Of a stretch of DNA of 38,398 bases, positions 29,416 through 38,009 are shown piece after piece; the stretch's first letter is position 1, and the number at the start of each line of letters is the position of its first letter. The DNA comes from Anaerotruncus sp. MC2020 (GTDB taxonomy: Bacteria > Bacillota > Clostridia > Oscillospirales > Ruminococcaceae). The translations under genes and the position numbers were made by a program. The stretch covers positions 1,295,666 through 1,334,063 of the forward strand of contig KL370840.1 in NCBI GenBank assembly GCA_000701945.1, read 5' to 3'. The notes beneath the pieces are model-generated. The model ran no database searches. It saw nothing but the letters and a program-made list of their open reading frames with translations, and was not told where the DNA came from.

Positions 29416-30708
29416 TTAGAGGTACATGAAGTACGCCTTTTCCTCGAATTCGTCCTTGTCCTTGGCGAGGCTGTACTCCTGTATCTGTGTGTGGAGGCGC
29501 GAGAGTATGCTGCTGCGTATCTCCTCGGGGAGAGTACGCTTGACGAAATCGCTGTTTTCCGCGACCTCTACAGCCTCCGCGAGCGACATCGGCAGGCGCT
29601 CGAAGCCCGCGGGGGTATCGCCCTTCAATGTGCAGTCCATGAGCGAGCAGTCGCCCGAGCGGATGCCCTCCATGCCAGCGGCGAGGATGAGCTTGAAGGC
29701 GATATATGGGTTGCAGGCGGCGTCTGCGGAGCGGAGCTCAATGCGCGGGGACACTCCGACCGCGCGCGGCACACGAATCAGCTGAGAGCGGTTCTCGGGA
29801 GACCAGTCCACGTATTTCGGCGCATAGCCCATACCGAAGCGCTTGTATGAGTTGGTGGTAGAGTTGAGGAAGGCGGTTATCTCGCGGATACGGCTGAGCA
29901 CACCCGAAATGAAGCACTTACCGTCGCGGGACATCTCCTCGGGGTCGCCGCCGAAGATGTACTCGCCGTTTTTGCGGAGGCTGATGGAGATACTGAGCGC
30001 GGAGCCATGCTCGTTGCTGAGGGGCTTGGGCATGAACGAGGCAAAGAGACCGTTCTGCGCGGCAATAGACTTAACTACGGTCTTGTAGTGCGCCATATCG
30101 TCCGCAGCGGTGACGGGCTCATTCTCGCGGAACTCAATCTCATTCTGCGCGGGACCGTACTTATGGCAGGAGCTCTTGGGACTGAGCCCCATTTCCTCGA
30201 GCGACAGGCATATCTCGCGCCTTGCGTTCTCGCACTTGTCGAGCGGTGCAACGTCGAGGTAGCCGCCGTTGTCATGGGGAATCTTGGTAGGCTCGCCCTT
30301 GGCGTCGAGCTCGAAGAGGTAGAATTCGCACTTGGTGCCCATTTCGCAGGAGTAGCCGTCGAGGCGGAGCTCATTCATCGTGCTGATGAGGTCGGAGCGG
30401 ATATCGCCGACATAGTCGGAGCCGTCGATAGTTTTGAGACTGCAAAAGAAGCGGACGACGCGTCCCGACTTAGGGCGCCACGGGAGCACGGAGAGTGTGG
30501 AGATATCGGGGACGAGCAGCAGGTCGGAGCAGTGCTCGGCGAAGCCCGAGGCGTCGAAGGGGATACCGCACGAAAAAGCGCGTTCGAGCTCATTGGGCAT
30601 AATGGCGACGTTTTTGAGGTTGCCGAAGATATCGCAGAAAGTGAGTCTGATAAATTTGACATCATTTTCTTCAACGAATTTCAGGATTTCCTTTGGAGAA
30701 AAGCTCAT
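29416..30708 (-). CDS. Divergent glutamine synthetase-like protein
   Basis: The 430-residue product has the full type I glutamine synthetase layout: an N-terminal beta-grasp (VKFIRLTFCDIFGNLKN), then the catalytic barrel with CEFYLFELD, GPAQNEIEF, MPKPLSNEHGSALS and RIELRSADAACNPYIAF. Several metal and substrate residues differ from the enzyme consensus. The usual NGSGMHxH histidines are Ser (HGSALSIS), the HE before the APGQ-type loop is HK, and the first Glu of the ExEF motif is Lys. It may be a regulatory or altered-specificity member. ATG 30708 is chosen, 8 bases after AGGAGG. It heads an operon with the ANTAR gene. Confidence 0.85.
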   Translation of the reverse strand: MSFSPKEILKFVEENDVKFIRLTFCDIFGNLKNVAIMPNELERAFSCGIPFDASGFAEHCSDLLLVPDISTLSVLPWRPKSGRVVRFFCSLKTIDGSDYVGDIRSDLISTMNELRLDGYSCEMGTKCEFYLFELDAKGEPTKIPHDNGGYLDVAPLDKCENARREICLSLEEMGLSPKSSCHKYGPAQNEIEFRENEPVTAADDMAHYKTVVKSIAAQNGLFASFMPKPLSNEHGSALSISISLRKNGEYIFGGDPEEMSRDGKCFISGVLSRIREITAFLNSTTNSYKRFGMGYAPKYVDWSPENRSQLIRVPRAVGVSPRIELRSADAACNPYIAFKLILAAGMEGIRSGDCSLMDCTLKGDTPAGFERLPMSLAEAVEVAENSDFVKRTLPEEIRSSILSRLHTQIQEYSLAKDKDEFEEKAYFMYL

Positions 30709-30739
30709 ATGCAAGACCTCCTATTGTGGTTGACATAAT

Positions 30740-30768
30740 ATTATAGCATTTTTCGGAAAAAATAGCAA
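30740..30768 (-). promoter_or_regulatory. Promoter of the GS-like/ANTAR operon
   Basis: On the minus strand, TTGCTA (30763-30768) and TATAAT (30740-30745, extended TGC) with a 17-bp spacer. The leader is only about 25 nt, too short for an ANTAR-type antiterminator. Confidence 0.75.
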
Positions 30769-30814
30769 GTATAGCTGACGGCTCAGCTATAGGCGCGGAA
30801 ACATCTTCCGTTCT

Positions 30815-31400
30815 GAACGAACTGCAACGCGAAACCGAAAGTTTCGCTCAAGCCTTTACAAAGGCTTGCGGGTCGAGGGCGGCTGAACAGCCCGTCCCCT
30901 CTGTCGCTTCGCGACATCTCCCCACACTGTGGGGAGTCACCCCGCAGGTTCCAAGGACAGCATCCTTGGCGGGTTCCAAGGGCAGAGCCCTTGGGTACGA
31001 AGTGCGCTCCGCAAGGGGTGAATCCGAAAACGATTCAGTGAATCGTTTTCGGAGAGGGGACGCCCTGCAAGATAAGCAGCGCACCAAATCTTTGATTTGG
31101 ATTGCGATGCTATATGCAACTTGTTGTAGAGGGCGTCTCCTTGTTCCGTTGCACGTTTGCATGCCCGCGGAATTATTCCGCGCGTGATTGGTTGCCGTTA
31201 CATTTTGTAGGGGCGAGTTCCGCTCGCCCGTCAGTATCTTGGTTTTGCCGTTATTGTCGGGCGCACGGATAAGCAGCGCACCAAATCTTTGATTTGGATT
31301 GCGATGCTATATGCAACTCTGTTGTAGAGGGCGTCCCTTTGTGGCGTTCTGCGATTGGTATGCCCGCGGAATTATTCCGCGCGTAGTAACAATGCCGTTT
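30815..31400. repeat. Dispersed repeat cluster with duplicated block, no gene
   Basis: Starts with the GAAACCGAAAGTTTCGCTCA unit (30831-30850) followed by nested hairpin modules (CCAAGGGCAGAGCCCTTGG, GAATCCGAAAACGATTCAG type). It then holds two copies of a roughly 200-bp block. Each contains the CCAAATC-TTT-GATTTGG unit (about 31085 and 31280) and GCCCGCGGAATTATTCCGCG (about 31162 and 31362). The 31401-31506 stretch shows nothing further. Confidence 0.7.
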
Positions 31401-31506
31401 TTGTTCGTGACTCCGAGGACGTCGTCCCCTGCAAAATGTTGAATACACAATCAAATTCATCGGCGGAACCGATACCGCAATTACAAATTATGCATTACGA
31501 AATAAA

Positions 31507-32499
31507 TCAAACCGCCGTATTATAGACGCGCAGGTCGAAGCAGGCGCCGCCGCTCGGGGAGTTATACGCCTGTAGACTGCCGTTCTGCGAGGTAACTATC
31601 CTGCGTGCGAAGGCGAGCCCGATACCGTAGCCGCTTTTGGAGGGCTCACCCGAGCGGAAGAAGCGCTCGAATACGTGGTCGAGGTCGTTGTCGGAGAAGC
31701 CGCTGCCGCTGTCGGTGACGGTTATCCCTGCGTATATCGGGGTCTCGGAGGCAGAAATGGAGATATTACCGCCCTCGGGAGTATGCTCCATGCAATTTTT
31801 GAGGATATTGAGCAGAGCCTCGGTGAAGTACTGCATATCGCCGATGAAGCGCGGTTCGCCGCTGATATCTACGTCGACAGAAATGTCCTTGAGCTCAAGG
31901 GATATCGAGATAGGTTCAAGGGCGCAGCTGATGAGTTCACGGCAGCTTATCTGCTGTTCGCGGAACTTCACAGCGCCCGCGTCGATGCGCGAGAGCCCGA
32001 GCATAGTATCTATGAGCCAGTTCATGCGCGAGAGGAGGGAATACAGCTCCTGCACATACTCAGCCCTCTGCTGCGGAGCGAGCTTCGGGGCGCGGAGCAG
32101 CTCCACGAGCAGGATCATCGAGGTCAGCGGCGTGCGGAGCTGATGCGCGATGTCCTCCATAGACTCCTTCATGAACTGTTTATCTGCGCTGAGAGCGGAG
32201 TTCTGCTCGCGGAGCATAATGGTCATCTTGTGTATCTCGGCGGTGAGGATGCTCAGCGAGCCCTCCTTGTAGTCGGCGAAGGTCACGGAATCGCAGCCCT
32301 TCAGTATGCGGTCGATATCGTCGCAGAGCCGAAATATCACCTTTTTGCGCTTATGCTGCAAGACCTCGTCGACAGCGAACACGGCAGCGGAGGTCACGGC
32401 GAGCACTATCGCCGCGGGGATACTGAAAAGCGCGCAGACAGCTGTTCCGATGACGGTCAGCGCGATATGCAGGACGCGGCGGAGCTTTTCGGGACTCAT
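31507..32499 (-). CDS. Sensor histidine kinase with two short membrane helices
   Basis: In the 330-residue product, two hydrophobic segments near the N terminus (about 10-45: IALTVIGTAVCALFS and AAIVLAVTSAAVFAV) are joined by almost no external loop, as in intramembrane-sensing BceS-like kinases. A dimerisation domain has the phosphorylated histidine in DIAHQLRTPLTS. An ATPase domain contains the N box LLNILKNCMEHTPEG, DSGSGFS and GYGIGLAFARRIV. Its start overlaps the response regulator stop by four bases. A sensor without an external domain usually takes its signal from a partner ABC permease. Confidence 0.9.
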   Translation of the reverse strand: MSPEKLRRVLHIALTVIGTAVCALFSIPAAIVLAVTSAAVFAVDEVLQHKRKKVIFRLCDDIDRILKGCDSVTFADYKEGSLSILTAEIHKMTIMLREQNSALSADKQFMKESMEDIAHQLRTPLTSMILLVELLRAPKLAPQQRAEYVQELYSLLSRMNWLIDTMLGLSRIDAGAVKFREQQISCRELISCALEPISISLELKDISVDVDISGEPRFIGDMQYFTEALLNILKNCMEHTPEGGNISISASETPIYAGITVTDSGSGFSDNDLDHVFERFFRSGEPSKSGYGIGLAFARRIVTSQNGSLQAYNSPSGGACFDLRVYNTAV

Positions 32500-33170
32500 T
32501 TATCCACCGCCTTATAGCCCATACCGCGGACGGTCAGGATAATGGAGGGAGACTGCGGGTCGTCCTCGATTTTTTCGCGGAGGCGCTTCATATAGACGTT
32601 GAGGGTATTATCGGAGACATACTCGCCCGAGACCGACCACAGCTCCTCGGCGAGGCGGTCGCGCGTGAGGAGCTTGCCCTTATTGCTGAAAAATACGAGC
32701 AGGAGGCGATATTCGAGCGCGGAGAGATAAACCTCGCTGCCGTTCTTGAAGACCGTACCGCGTGCGGGGTCAATGGTGACATTTCCGCAGGACAGCGCAG
32801 CGGAGGCGCGTGAATTCTTGCGCATGGCATTTTTCATGCGTGCGACGAGCTCACGCGGGCGGAAGGGCTTGCTGATGTAGTCATCGGCGCCGACCTCGAA
32901 TCCTGCGACAGTACAGGCTTCGTCGGCGGAGGCGGTGAGGAAGATGACGGGGACATCGGAAGCAGCCTTTATCGCAGCACAGACAGAGAAGCCGCTTCCG
33001 TCCCCGAGCGAGAGGTCGAGGAGGACGCAGTCGAAGGAGCCGCCCTCGAAGGCGTCGATTCCCGACGCCTGACCTGTAGCGTGAACGACGGTGAAGCCTT
33101 CTGAGTTCAGGAAGAGCGAGAGATTTTTAGCGAGCTGTATATCGTCCTCGACGAGTAATATTTTTGGCAT
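32496..33170 (-). CDS. OmpR/PhoB-family response regulator
   Basis: In the 224-residue product, the receiver domain (1-115) has acidic residues ED at 8-10, the phosphorylated D52 in VLLDLSLGDGSG, FLTAS and SKPF. The winged-helix DNA-binding domain (about 125-224) has LSALEYRLLLVFFSNKGKLLT (read in two parts) and SDNTLNVYMKRLREKI with the VRGMGYK wing. It is the first gene of the operon with the kinase. GAGGTGATACT precedes the ATG. The target genes are unknown, but the FtsX-type ABC transporter at 22298-25315 is a natural suspect. Confidence 0.93.
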   Translation of the reverse strand: MPKILLVEDDIQLAKNLSLFLNSEGFTVVHATGQASGIDAFEGGSFDCVLLDLSLGDGSGFSVCAAIKAASDVPVIFLTASADEACTVAGFEVGADDYISKPFRPRELVARMKNAMRKNSRASAALSCGNVTIDPARGTVFKNGSEVYLSALEYRLLLVFFSNKGKLLTRDRLAEELWSVSGEYVSDNTLNVYMKRLREKIEDDPQSPSIILTVRGMGYKAVDK

Positions 33171-33192
33171 AGTATCACCTCTTTATTTCATT

Positions 33193-33221
33193 ATTATAAC
33201 ATATCAGCAAGAATTAAGCAA
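33193..33221 (-). promoter_or_regulatory. Promoter of the two-component operon
   Basis: On the minus strand, TTGCTT (33216-33221) and TATAAT (33193-33198) with a 17-bp spacer. Confidence 0.75.
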
Positions 33222-33261
33222 GGCAAAGATTGTGCGGTGCGATAATATCTAACGTCCTTAA

Positions 33262-33480
33262 TTGCTTGCGGAGACAAATCCGAAAGTTTCGCTCAAGCCT
33301 TTTCAAAGGCTTGCGGGTCGAGGGCAGCGCCCCGCAGGTTCAAAGGACAGAGTCCTTTGTGGGTTCCAAGGGCAAAGCCCTTGGTCGCCGTCTATGGCGG
33401 CGAAATACTTTCATTCCAAACAAAAGCTGCACTTCGCAAACAATCCAGTGAATTGTTTGCGAGCAGAGTATCTTTCGTTT
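33262..33480. repeat. Dispersed hairpin-repeat cluster, no gene
   Basis: A variant of the CGAAAGTTTCGCTCAAGCC unit (33281-33299) is followed by short hairpins (AAGGACAGAGTCCTT, CCAAGGGCAAAGCCCTTGG, and CAAACAATCC-type arms with TTGTTTG). Confidence 0.65.
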
Positions 33481-33547
33481 TTAATACAAAAGGTATTGTT
33501 ATCACGCGCGGCTGAATGGTGAGTCCTGTACTTCTCCCCTCTCCAAA

Positions 33548-33576
33548 TTGACAATCCCCGTCAAATATATTATAAT
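33548..33576 (+). promoter_or_regulatory. Consensus promoter of the PIG-L/YfhO operon
   Basis: TTGACA (33548-33553) and TATAAT (33571-33576) with a 17-bp spacer, 31 bases before the start codon. Confidence 0.85.
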
Positions 33577-33606
33577 TGTTCTGTATCAAGGAAAGGGGGG
33601 ACGGCT

Positions 33607-34320
33607 ATGAAGAACAAGCGCAAAGCATATCTCGCAATGGCGGCGGGATTTTTTGCGGCGGTGTGCGCGGTGACGCTCGTGCTGGACAGCAACTACGAGT
33701 CCGCGCACGATGTCGCTCCACTGGCGGCGGACTCCGTAAGCTGTCCTGTCTCTGCGGACAAGCTGATGATAGTCGCCCACCCCGACGACGAGACATTGTG
33801 GGGCGGAGCGCACCTCCTCGACGGCGGCTGGCTGGTAGTCAGCCTTACGCACGGCTCAGACCCTGTTCGCTCGGCGGAGTTCAGCGCGGCAGTGACCGCA
33901 AGCGGCAACACACCGCTGATGCTTGACTATCCTGACAAGGTCAACCTGCGGCGCGACAGCTGGACTGAGGTCAGCGGCGGCATAGAAGCCGATATATCCA
34001 CGCTTCTGGAGCTCCGCGAGTGGCAGACCGTCGCCACGCACAACCCCGCGGGCGAGTACGGACACATACACCACAAGCTGACGAACGCGCTTGTTTCGGA
34101 GGCATACGCCACCCACGGGAGCGGGACGCTTTACTGGTTCGGCGACTACCACTCGGCGAAGCGCCTGCCCGAATACGAGGGGGGCATGACGCCTGTCAGC
34201 GAGGACAGCCTCGCCCGCAAGCGCGAGCTATGCGGGTTCTACGGCTCGCAGTCGCGCACGGTGGAGAAGCTGTCGCATATGCTCCCATACGAGGAGTGGG
34301 AGGAGGCTGAGCTGCCGTGA
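33607..34320 (+). CDS. PIG-L/LmbE-family deacetylase, membrane-anchored
   Basis: In the 237-residue product, an N-terminal hydrophobic segment (residues 8-27) acts as signal or anchor. The catalytic motif AHPDDE (57-62) and the second zinc-ligand motif HNPAGEYGHIHH (145-156) are intact. This family removes N-acetyl groups from sugars such as GlcNAc-containing lipids or glycans in a zinc-dependent reaction, here likely outside the cell. The next gene (GTG start) overlaps its stop by four bases, which ties it to a YfhO-type membrane protein and so to envelope glycan or glycolipid modification. Confidence 0.9.
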   Translation: MKNKRKAYLAMAAGFFAAVCAVTLVLDSNYESAHDVAPLAADSVSCPVSADKLMIVAHPDDETLWGGAHLLDGGWLVVSLTHGSDPVRSAEFSAAVTASGNTPLMLDYPDKVNLRRDSWTEVSGGIEADISTLLELREWQTVATHNPAGEYGHIHHKLTNALVSEAYATHGSGTLYWFGDYHSAKRLPEYEGGMTPVSEDSLARKRELCGFYGSQSRTVEKLSHMLPYEEWEEAELP

Positions 34321-36875
34321 AAAACCTCCGAAAAGCCGACTGGCTGGCGCTTGGCGGGATAATACTGCTGACGCTCGCGATTATGGCGAGCTGTCTTACG
34401 GGAGACACGGTCTACGGCTCGCAGGACGACTGGGCGTCCCAGCACTACGCCATTCCCGAGTATTTCCGCACGCTGTTCTACTCCACGCACGAGCTGTTCC
34501 CGTCGTACGCGCCGAACATCGGCGGCGGCGAGAGCATCTACGCGCTGTCGTACTACGGGCTCTACTCGCCTGTTATCATGGTGTCGTACCTGCTGCCGTT
34601 CGTACCGATGAGCTATTACATCATGGCAGCGAGCGTGCTTTCGGCGCTCGCGTCGGAGGGACTGCTGTACGTCTTTTTCCGCCGCAGGCACAGCACAGCC
34701 GTTACCGCCTGTATCACGCTGTTTTTCGCACTTTCCGTTCCGCTCATAGTCAACACGCACAGGCAGGTGATGTTCACGGGCTATATGCCGTTCCTGCTGA
34801 TGTCGATGCTTGCTGCGGACGGCTTTTTCCGCACGGGCAGGCGCGCGCCGCTGATAGTATCGGCGTTCCTGATGATAATGTGCAACTACTTTTTCGCAGT
34901 GTCGGCGCTCACGGCACTCGCGTGCTACGGAGCGTACATCGTACTCTCCGAGGACGGCGCGAAGCTCCGTGATATGGCGAAGCGCTATATACCGTTCGCC
35001 GCATCACTCGGAGCAAGTGTTCTCATGGCGGGAGTTCTTCTTCTGCCGACAGCACACGTCCTCGCGAGCGGTCGCAGCGGAGACGCCGCAGTCAGCCTCC
35101 GCGAGCTTCTGCCGACGGTGCGCTTCGACCACCTGACCTACTTCGGCTACACTATGGGACTGTCGGCATTCGGCGTATTTGCCGCGATATACAGCCTTTT
35201 CCGCGGCAGGCGCGGCAGCCGCTTCATCGCAGTCACCGTGCTGCTGACGGCGACCTGTCCCCTGCTGCTCTACCTGCTCAACGGCACGCTCTACGCCGCC
35301 CCGAAGGTGCTGTTCGCATTCCTGCCGCTCGCACTGATACCCTCGGCGGAGCTTCTCGAGCGGCTCCTCTGCGCAGACAGGGGGAGCTTCCCATGGCGAA
35401 TCATCGCCGTATTCGCGGCAAGCTCGGCAGTGTCGGCGGTGTGCTGCAAGCTCAGCCCGTTCATACTCGCCTACCTCGCCGACGCGGCGCTGTTCACGCT
35501 CGGAGCGTACCTGCTGCACAGGTCGCGCAGGAATGGCTTTATCTGCCTGTTTTTCGCAGTTCCGCTCGCAGCGTGCGTGCTCGGCAACAGATACGACAAG
35601 CTCCAGACCCGCGAGAGCTTCCGCAATGTCAACTCACCCACGGTCGCGGAGCTCGTATCCGAGGTCTCGGACGGCAGACTTGTCCGCACGGCAGTCGATA
35701 CCACGCGGCTTTTCACGGTCAACAAGGTCTACTCGCCGCGTCACTGTACCGACACGCTCTACTCGTCCGTCCACTCGCAGGACTACAGCCGCTTCTATTT
35801 TTCGGAGATGTACAACGAGAACGAGTACCGCAACTCCGCGCTGACGACGCGCTCGCGCAACATCCTGTTCAGCTCGCGCATGGGCAACAGGTACTTCGTC
35901 ACGCGCGACGACGTGCGATTCTACGGGCTTGAGCTCCTCCGCGAGACGCCCGACGGCTACCGCCTCTACGAGAACAAAAACGCCTTTCCGCTGATATGGA
36001 CGGGCTCGTCCGCGATGAGTCAGCGGCAGTACGAGAGCCTCGATTATCCGCAGAATATCGAGGCTCTGATGAGATATGAGATAGTGCCCGCGGAGCTTCC
36101 CGACGCCGATTTTTCGCCGACTATGGCGCAGACCGACCTCGGCGGCATCTTCGACCTCACCGCCTGCGAGGACGTCAGCGGCGGGTACGAGACAGAGCTC
36201 GCGGACGGGAAACGCGTCATACGTCCCGAGGGCGGGGCGCTGTCATACACGTACAAGCTGCCCGAAAGCGCGCGCGGCAAGGTACTGCTGCTGCGCTTCC
36301 GCGTGGACGACGCAAAGCCGCAAAACGGCTTCAGCTGGGAGCGCGGCGGAGACGTCCGCATACGGATAAACGGCGTAAAGAACACGCTGACGAACCCCGA
36401 GTGGAAGTACCGCAACGGCAACAACCTGTTCGAGTACGTCATCTCCGACCTATCGGACGAGCTGAAAATAGAGCTCACGGGCAGGGAGCTCACACTCTCG
36501 GAGCTGACCGCCTATACGCTTGAGCCGCAGTTCCTTGACGGGCTGACGGACGGGCTGACCGCGTTCGAGCCCGATATATCGCGGACTGGCGGCGACCTTA
36601 TATGCGGCAGGCTATACGCCGCGCAGGACGGCTATGCGGGCACGAGCTTCGTATGGCAGGACGGCTTCACCGTTCTTGTCGACGGCGAGGAGGTCGAGCC
36701 GATAAAGACGGACACAGCATTTCTCGGCTTCCCGATAGGCGCAGGCGAGCACGAGGCAGAGATACGCTTCACAGCGCCGCTTCTCGGACTTGGCAAGCTG
36801 GTCTCGGCGTTGGGACTGGCACTGCTTGCAGTGACCGTCCTCACGGACATCAGAAAGCGAAAAATCAGCAGATAA
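34317..36875 (+). CDS. YfhO-family multi-pass membrane protein
   Basis: The 852-residue product has 11-13 membrane segments in its first half, beginning LALGGIILLTLAIMAS. The YfhO-type first external loop follows (DWASQHYAIPEYFR, and GGGESIYALSYYGLYSP). About 330 C-terminal residues form a beta-rich external domain, and the protein ends in a last membrane helix (LVSALGLALLAVTVL) and basic tail. YfhO proteins resemble GT-C glycosyltransferases and are needed for adding sugars to lipoteichoic acid or exported glycans in other Firmicutes. The start is GTG 34317, coupled to the deacetylase stop, with GGAGGAGG upstream. Confidence 0.88.
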   Translation: MKNLRKADWLALGGIILLTLAIMASCLTGDTVYGSQDDWASQHYAIPEYFRTLFYSTHELFPSYAPNIGGGESIYALSYYGLYSPVIMVSYLLPFVPMSYYIMAASVLSALASEGLLYVFFRRRHSTAVTACITLFFALSVPLIVNTHRQVMFTGYMPFLLMSMLAADGFFRTGRRAPLIVSAFLMIMCNYFFAVSALTALACYGAYIVLSEDGAKLRDMAKRYIPFAASLGASVLMAGVLLLPTAHVLASGRSGDAAVSLRELLPTVRFDHLTYFGYTMGLSAFGVFAAIYSLFRGRRGSRFIAVTVLLTATCPLLLYLLNGTLYAAPKVLFAFLPLALIPSAELLERLLCADRGSFPWRIIAVFAASSAVSAVCCKLSPFILAYLADAALFTLGAYLLHRSRRNGFICLFFAVPLAACVLGNRYDKLQTRESFRNVNSPTVAELVSEVSDGRLVRTAVDTTRLFTVNKVYSPRHCTDTLYSSVHSQDYSRFYFSEMYNENEYRNSALTTRSRNILFSSRMGNRYFVTRDDVRFYGLELLRETPDGYRLYENKNAFPLIWTGSSAMSQRQYESLDYPQNIEALMRYEIVPAELPDADFSPTMAQTDLGGIFDLTACEDVSGGYETELADGKRVIRPEGGALSYTYKLPESARGKVLLLRFRVDDAKPQNGFSWERGGDVRIRINGVKNTLTNPEWKYRNGNNLFEYVISDLSDELKIELTGRELTLSELTAYTLEPQFLDGLTDGLTAFEPDISRTGGDLICGRLYAAQDGYAGTSFVWQDGFTVLVDGEEVEPIKTDTAFLGFPIGAGEHEAEIRFTAPLLGLGKLVSALGLALLAVTVLTDIRKRKISR

Positions 36876-36913
36876 GGGACGCGGAGCAAAAAAAGCATGA
36901 ACAGCCGCGGCAT

Positions 36914-36943
36914 GGAATAATCCCCGAAAAACCGCACATACTA
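36914..36943 (+). promoter_or_regulatory. Sigma-G/F-like forespore promoter
   Basis: GGAATA (36914-36919) and CATACTA (36937-36943) with a 17-bp spacer match the forespore sigma consensus, in the right place for a spoVA gene. No sigma-A elements are visible at this position. Confidence 0.7.
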
Positions 36944-36962
36944 CCGTCAAGGAGATGATAGT

Positions 36963-37403
36963 ATGAACATTACCCCGCAGGTATACGGCGAGATGAGCAG
37001 GAGCGCGTCGCCTCGCTCGAATGCGCGGCTGAACACGGCAGTAGCCTTTCTCACGGGCGGAGCTATCTGCGCCGTCGGACAAATCATAAGAATGTTTATG
37101 GAGGCGGCGGGCGCAGACGCCGAGACAGCCTCGCTGTGGACATCGGTCACGCTTATTCTCGCGAGCTCGGTCATGACGGGGCTTGGCTGGTATCAGCGCC
37201 TCGCAAAGCACGCAGGAGCGGGCACGCTCGTGCCTATCACAGGCTTCTCGAACGCGATAAGCTCCTCGGCGATAGAGGCGCGCTCGGAGGGACTAATCCT
37301 CGGCGTGGGCACGAAAATTTTCACCATAGCGGGACCCGTTATCCTCTACGGCTCGGCGGCGGCGTTCGTGTACGGACTGCTGTACTACGTCGTCACGCGA
37401 TAG
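36963..37403 (+). CDS. spoVAC: Stage V sporulation protein AC
   Basis: A 146-residue membrane protein with the SpoVAC pattern: a short N terminus, three to four hydrophobic helices, the segment AFLTGGAICAVGQII, and the conserved loop GTLVPITGFSNAISSSAIEARSEG before GxxxKxFxxAGPVIxxG (seen as GTKIFTIAGPVILYG; parts quoted separately). SpoVA proteins form the channel that moves dipicolinic acid into the forespore and out at germination. AAGGAGATG precedes the ATG. Usually spoVAC is followed by spoVAD and spoVAE; here it stands alone. Its 3' end overlaps the convergent Sfp-type gene by 11 bases. Confidence 0.93.
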   Translation: MNITPQVYGEMSRSASPRSNARLNTAVAFLTGGAICAVGQIIRMFMEAAGADAETASLWTSVTLILASSVMTGLGWYQRLAKHAGAGTLVPITGFSNAISSSAIEARSEGLILGVGTKIFTIAGPVILYGSAAAFVYGLLYYVVTR

Positions 37404-37920
37404 CCTCGCAGACGGAAACGACGAATTTTCCGCCGCGCAGGACATACTGACGGAAGCGCCAGCCCTGCTCGGAGCAGACGATACAGCCGTCCGCGAAGCT
37501 GAAGCCGACGGTATTCATCGGGTAGGACAGCCCCCTGCCCACAGCCTTGACGAAGGCTTCTTTGAGCGTCCACAGGCGGAAAAAGAGGAGGTCGCGCTCG
37601 CTCTCGGGAGCGGATTCAAACACAGCCAGCTCCTCAGGAGTGAAGACTCTCCGCGCGACATTCGGACGGTACTCACGCACGCGCTCGCAGTCGATACCGC
37701 ACTCATGCTCGGACACGATACAAGCGGCGATACCGTCGGCGTGTGAGAGGTTGAAGCGGATATCGGGGTACTTGCGGAGGGCGGGCTTGCCGTGCTCACC
37801 GCGGACGAGCATATCCTCGCGATAGGCTATATTATAGGGTCTCAGGCACTCTCCGAGCAGTTTATGCGCGTGGGAGTGCTGATTTTTTTTGTCGAGCTGA
37901 AACAATGATATCATGAGCAT
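37393..37920 (-). CDS. 4'-phosphopantetheinyl transferase (Sfp type)
   Basis: A 175-residue enzyme with the two superfamily motifs GIDCERV and FFRLWTLKEAFVKAVGRGL, plus FNLSHADG and RRVFTPEEL. It would transfer the phosphopantetheine arm of CoA to the serine of acyl or peptidyl carrier proteins. It is shorter than Bacillus Sfp. The longer frame up to 38001 is rejected because a strong promoter occupies it. ATG 37920, with GGTGA just upstream, lies about 10 bases after the predicted transcription start. The promoter therefore fixes the start. No carrier-protein synthase genes are in the window. Confidence 0.9.
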   Translation of the reverse strand: MLMISLFQLDKKNQHSHAHKLLGECLRPYNIAYREDMLVRGEHGKPALRKYPDIRFNLSHADGIAACIVSEHECGIDCERVREYRPNVARRVFTPEELAVFESAPESERDLLFFRLWTLKEAFVKAVGRGLSYPMNTVGFSFADGCIVCSEQGWRFRQYVLRGGKFVVSVCEAIA

Positions 37921-37936
37921 AAAAATCACCGTTAAT

Positions 37937-37965
37937 ATTATAGCACGAATGAGCGGAGTTAGCAA
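37937..37965 (-). promoter_or_regulatory. Promoter of the Sfp-type gene
   Basis: On the minus strand, TTGCTA (37960-37965) and TATAAT (37937-37942, extended TGC) with a 17-bp spacer, very similar to the promoter at 30740-30768. Confidence 0.8.
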
Positions 37966-38009
37966 TGCTATTTTGCCGCGCGGAGATTGCTTCCGCCGCA
38001 AATAAACTA

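Noticed and set aside
30007..30738. 243-codon plus-strand frame
   Set aside because: Antisense shadow of the glutamine-synthetase-like gene, which has all family motifs, a promoter and a ribosome-binding site.
31675..32517. 280-codon plus-strand frame
   Set aside because: Antisense shadow of the histidine kinase gene.
37921..38001. N-terminal extension of the Sfp-type protein
   Set aside because: The 27 extra codons cover a TTGCTA-N17-TATAAT promoter read in the same direction, so they cannot be in the mRNA.
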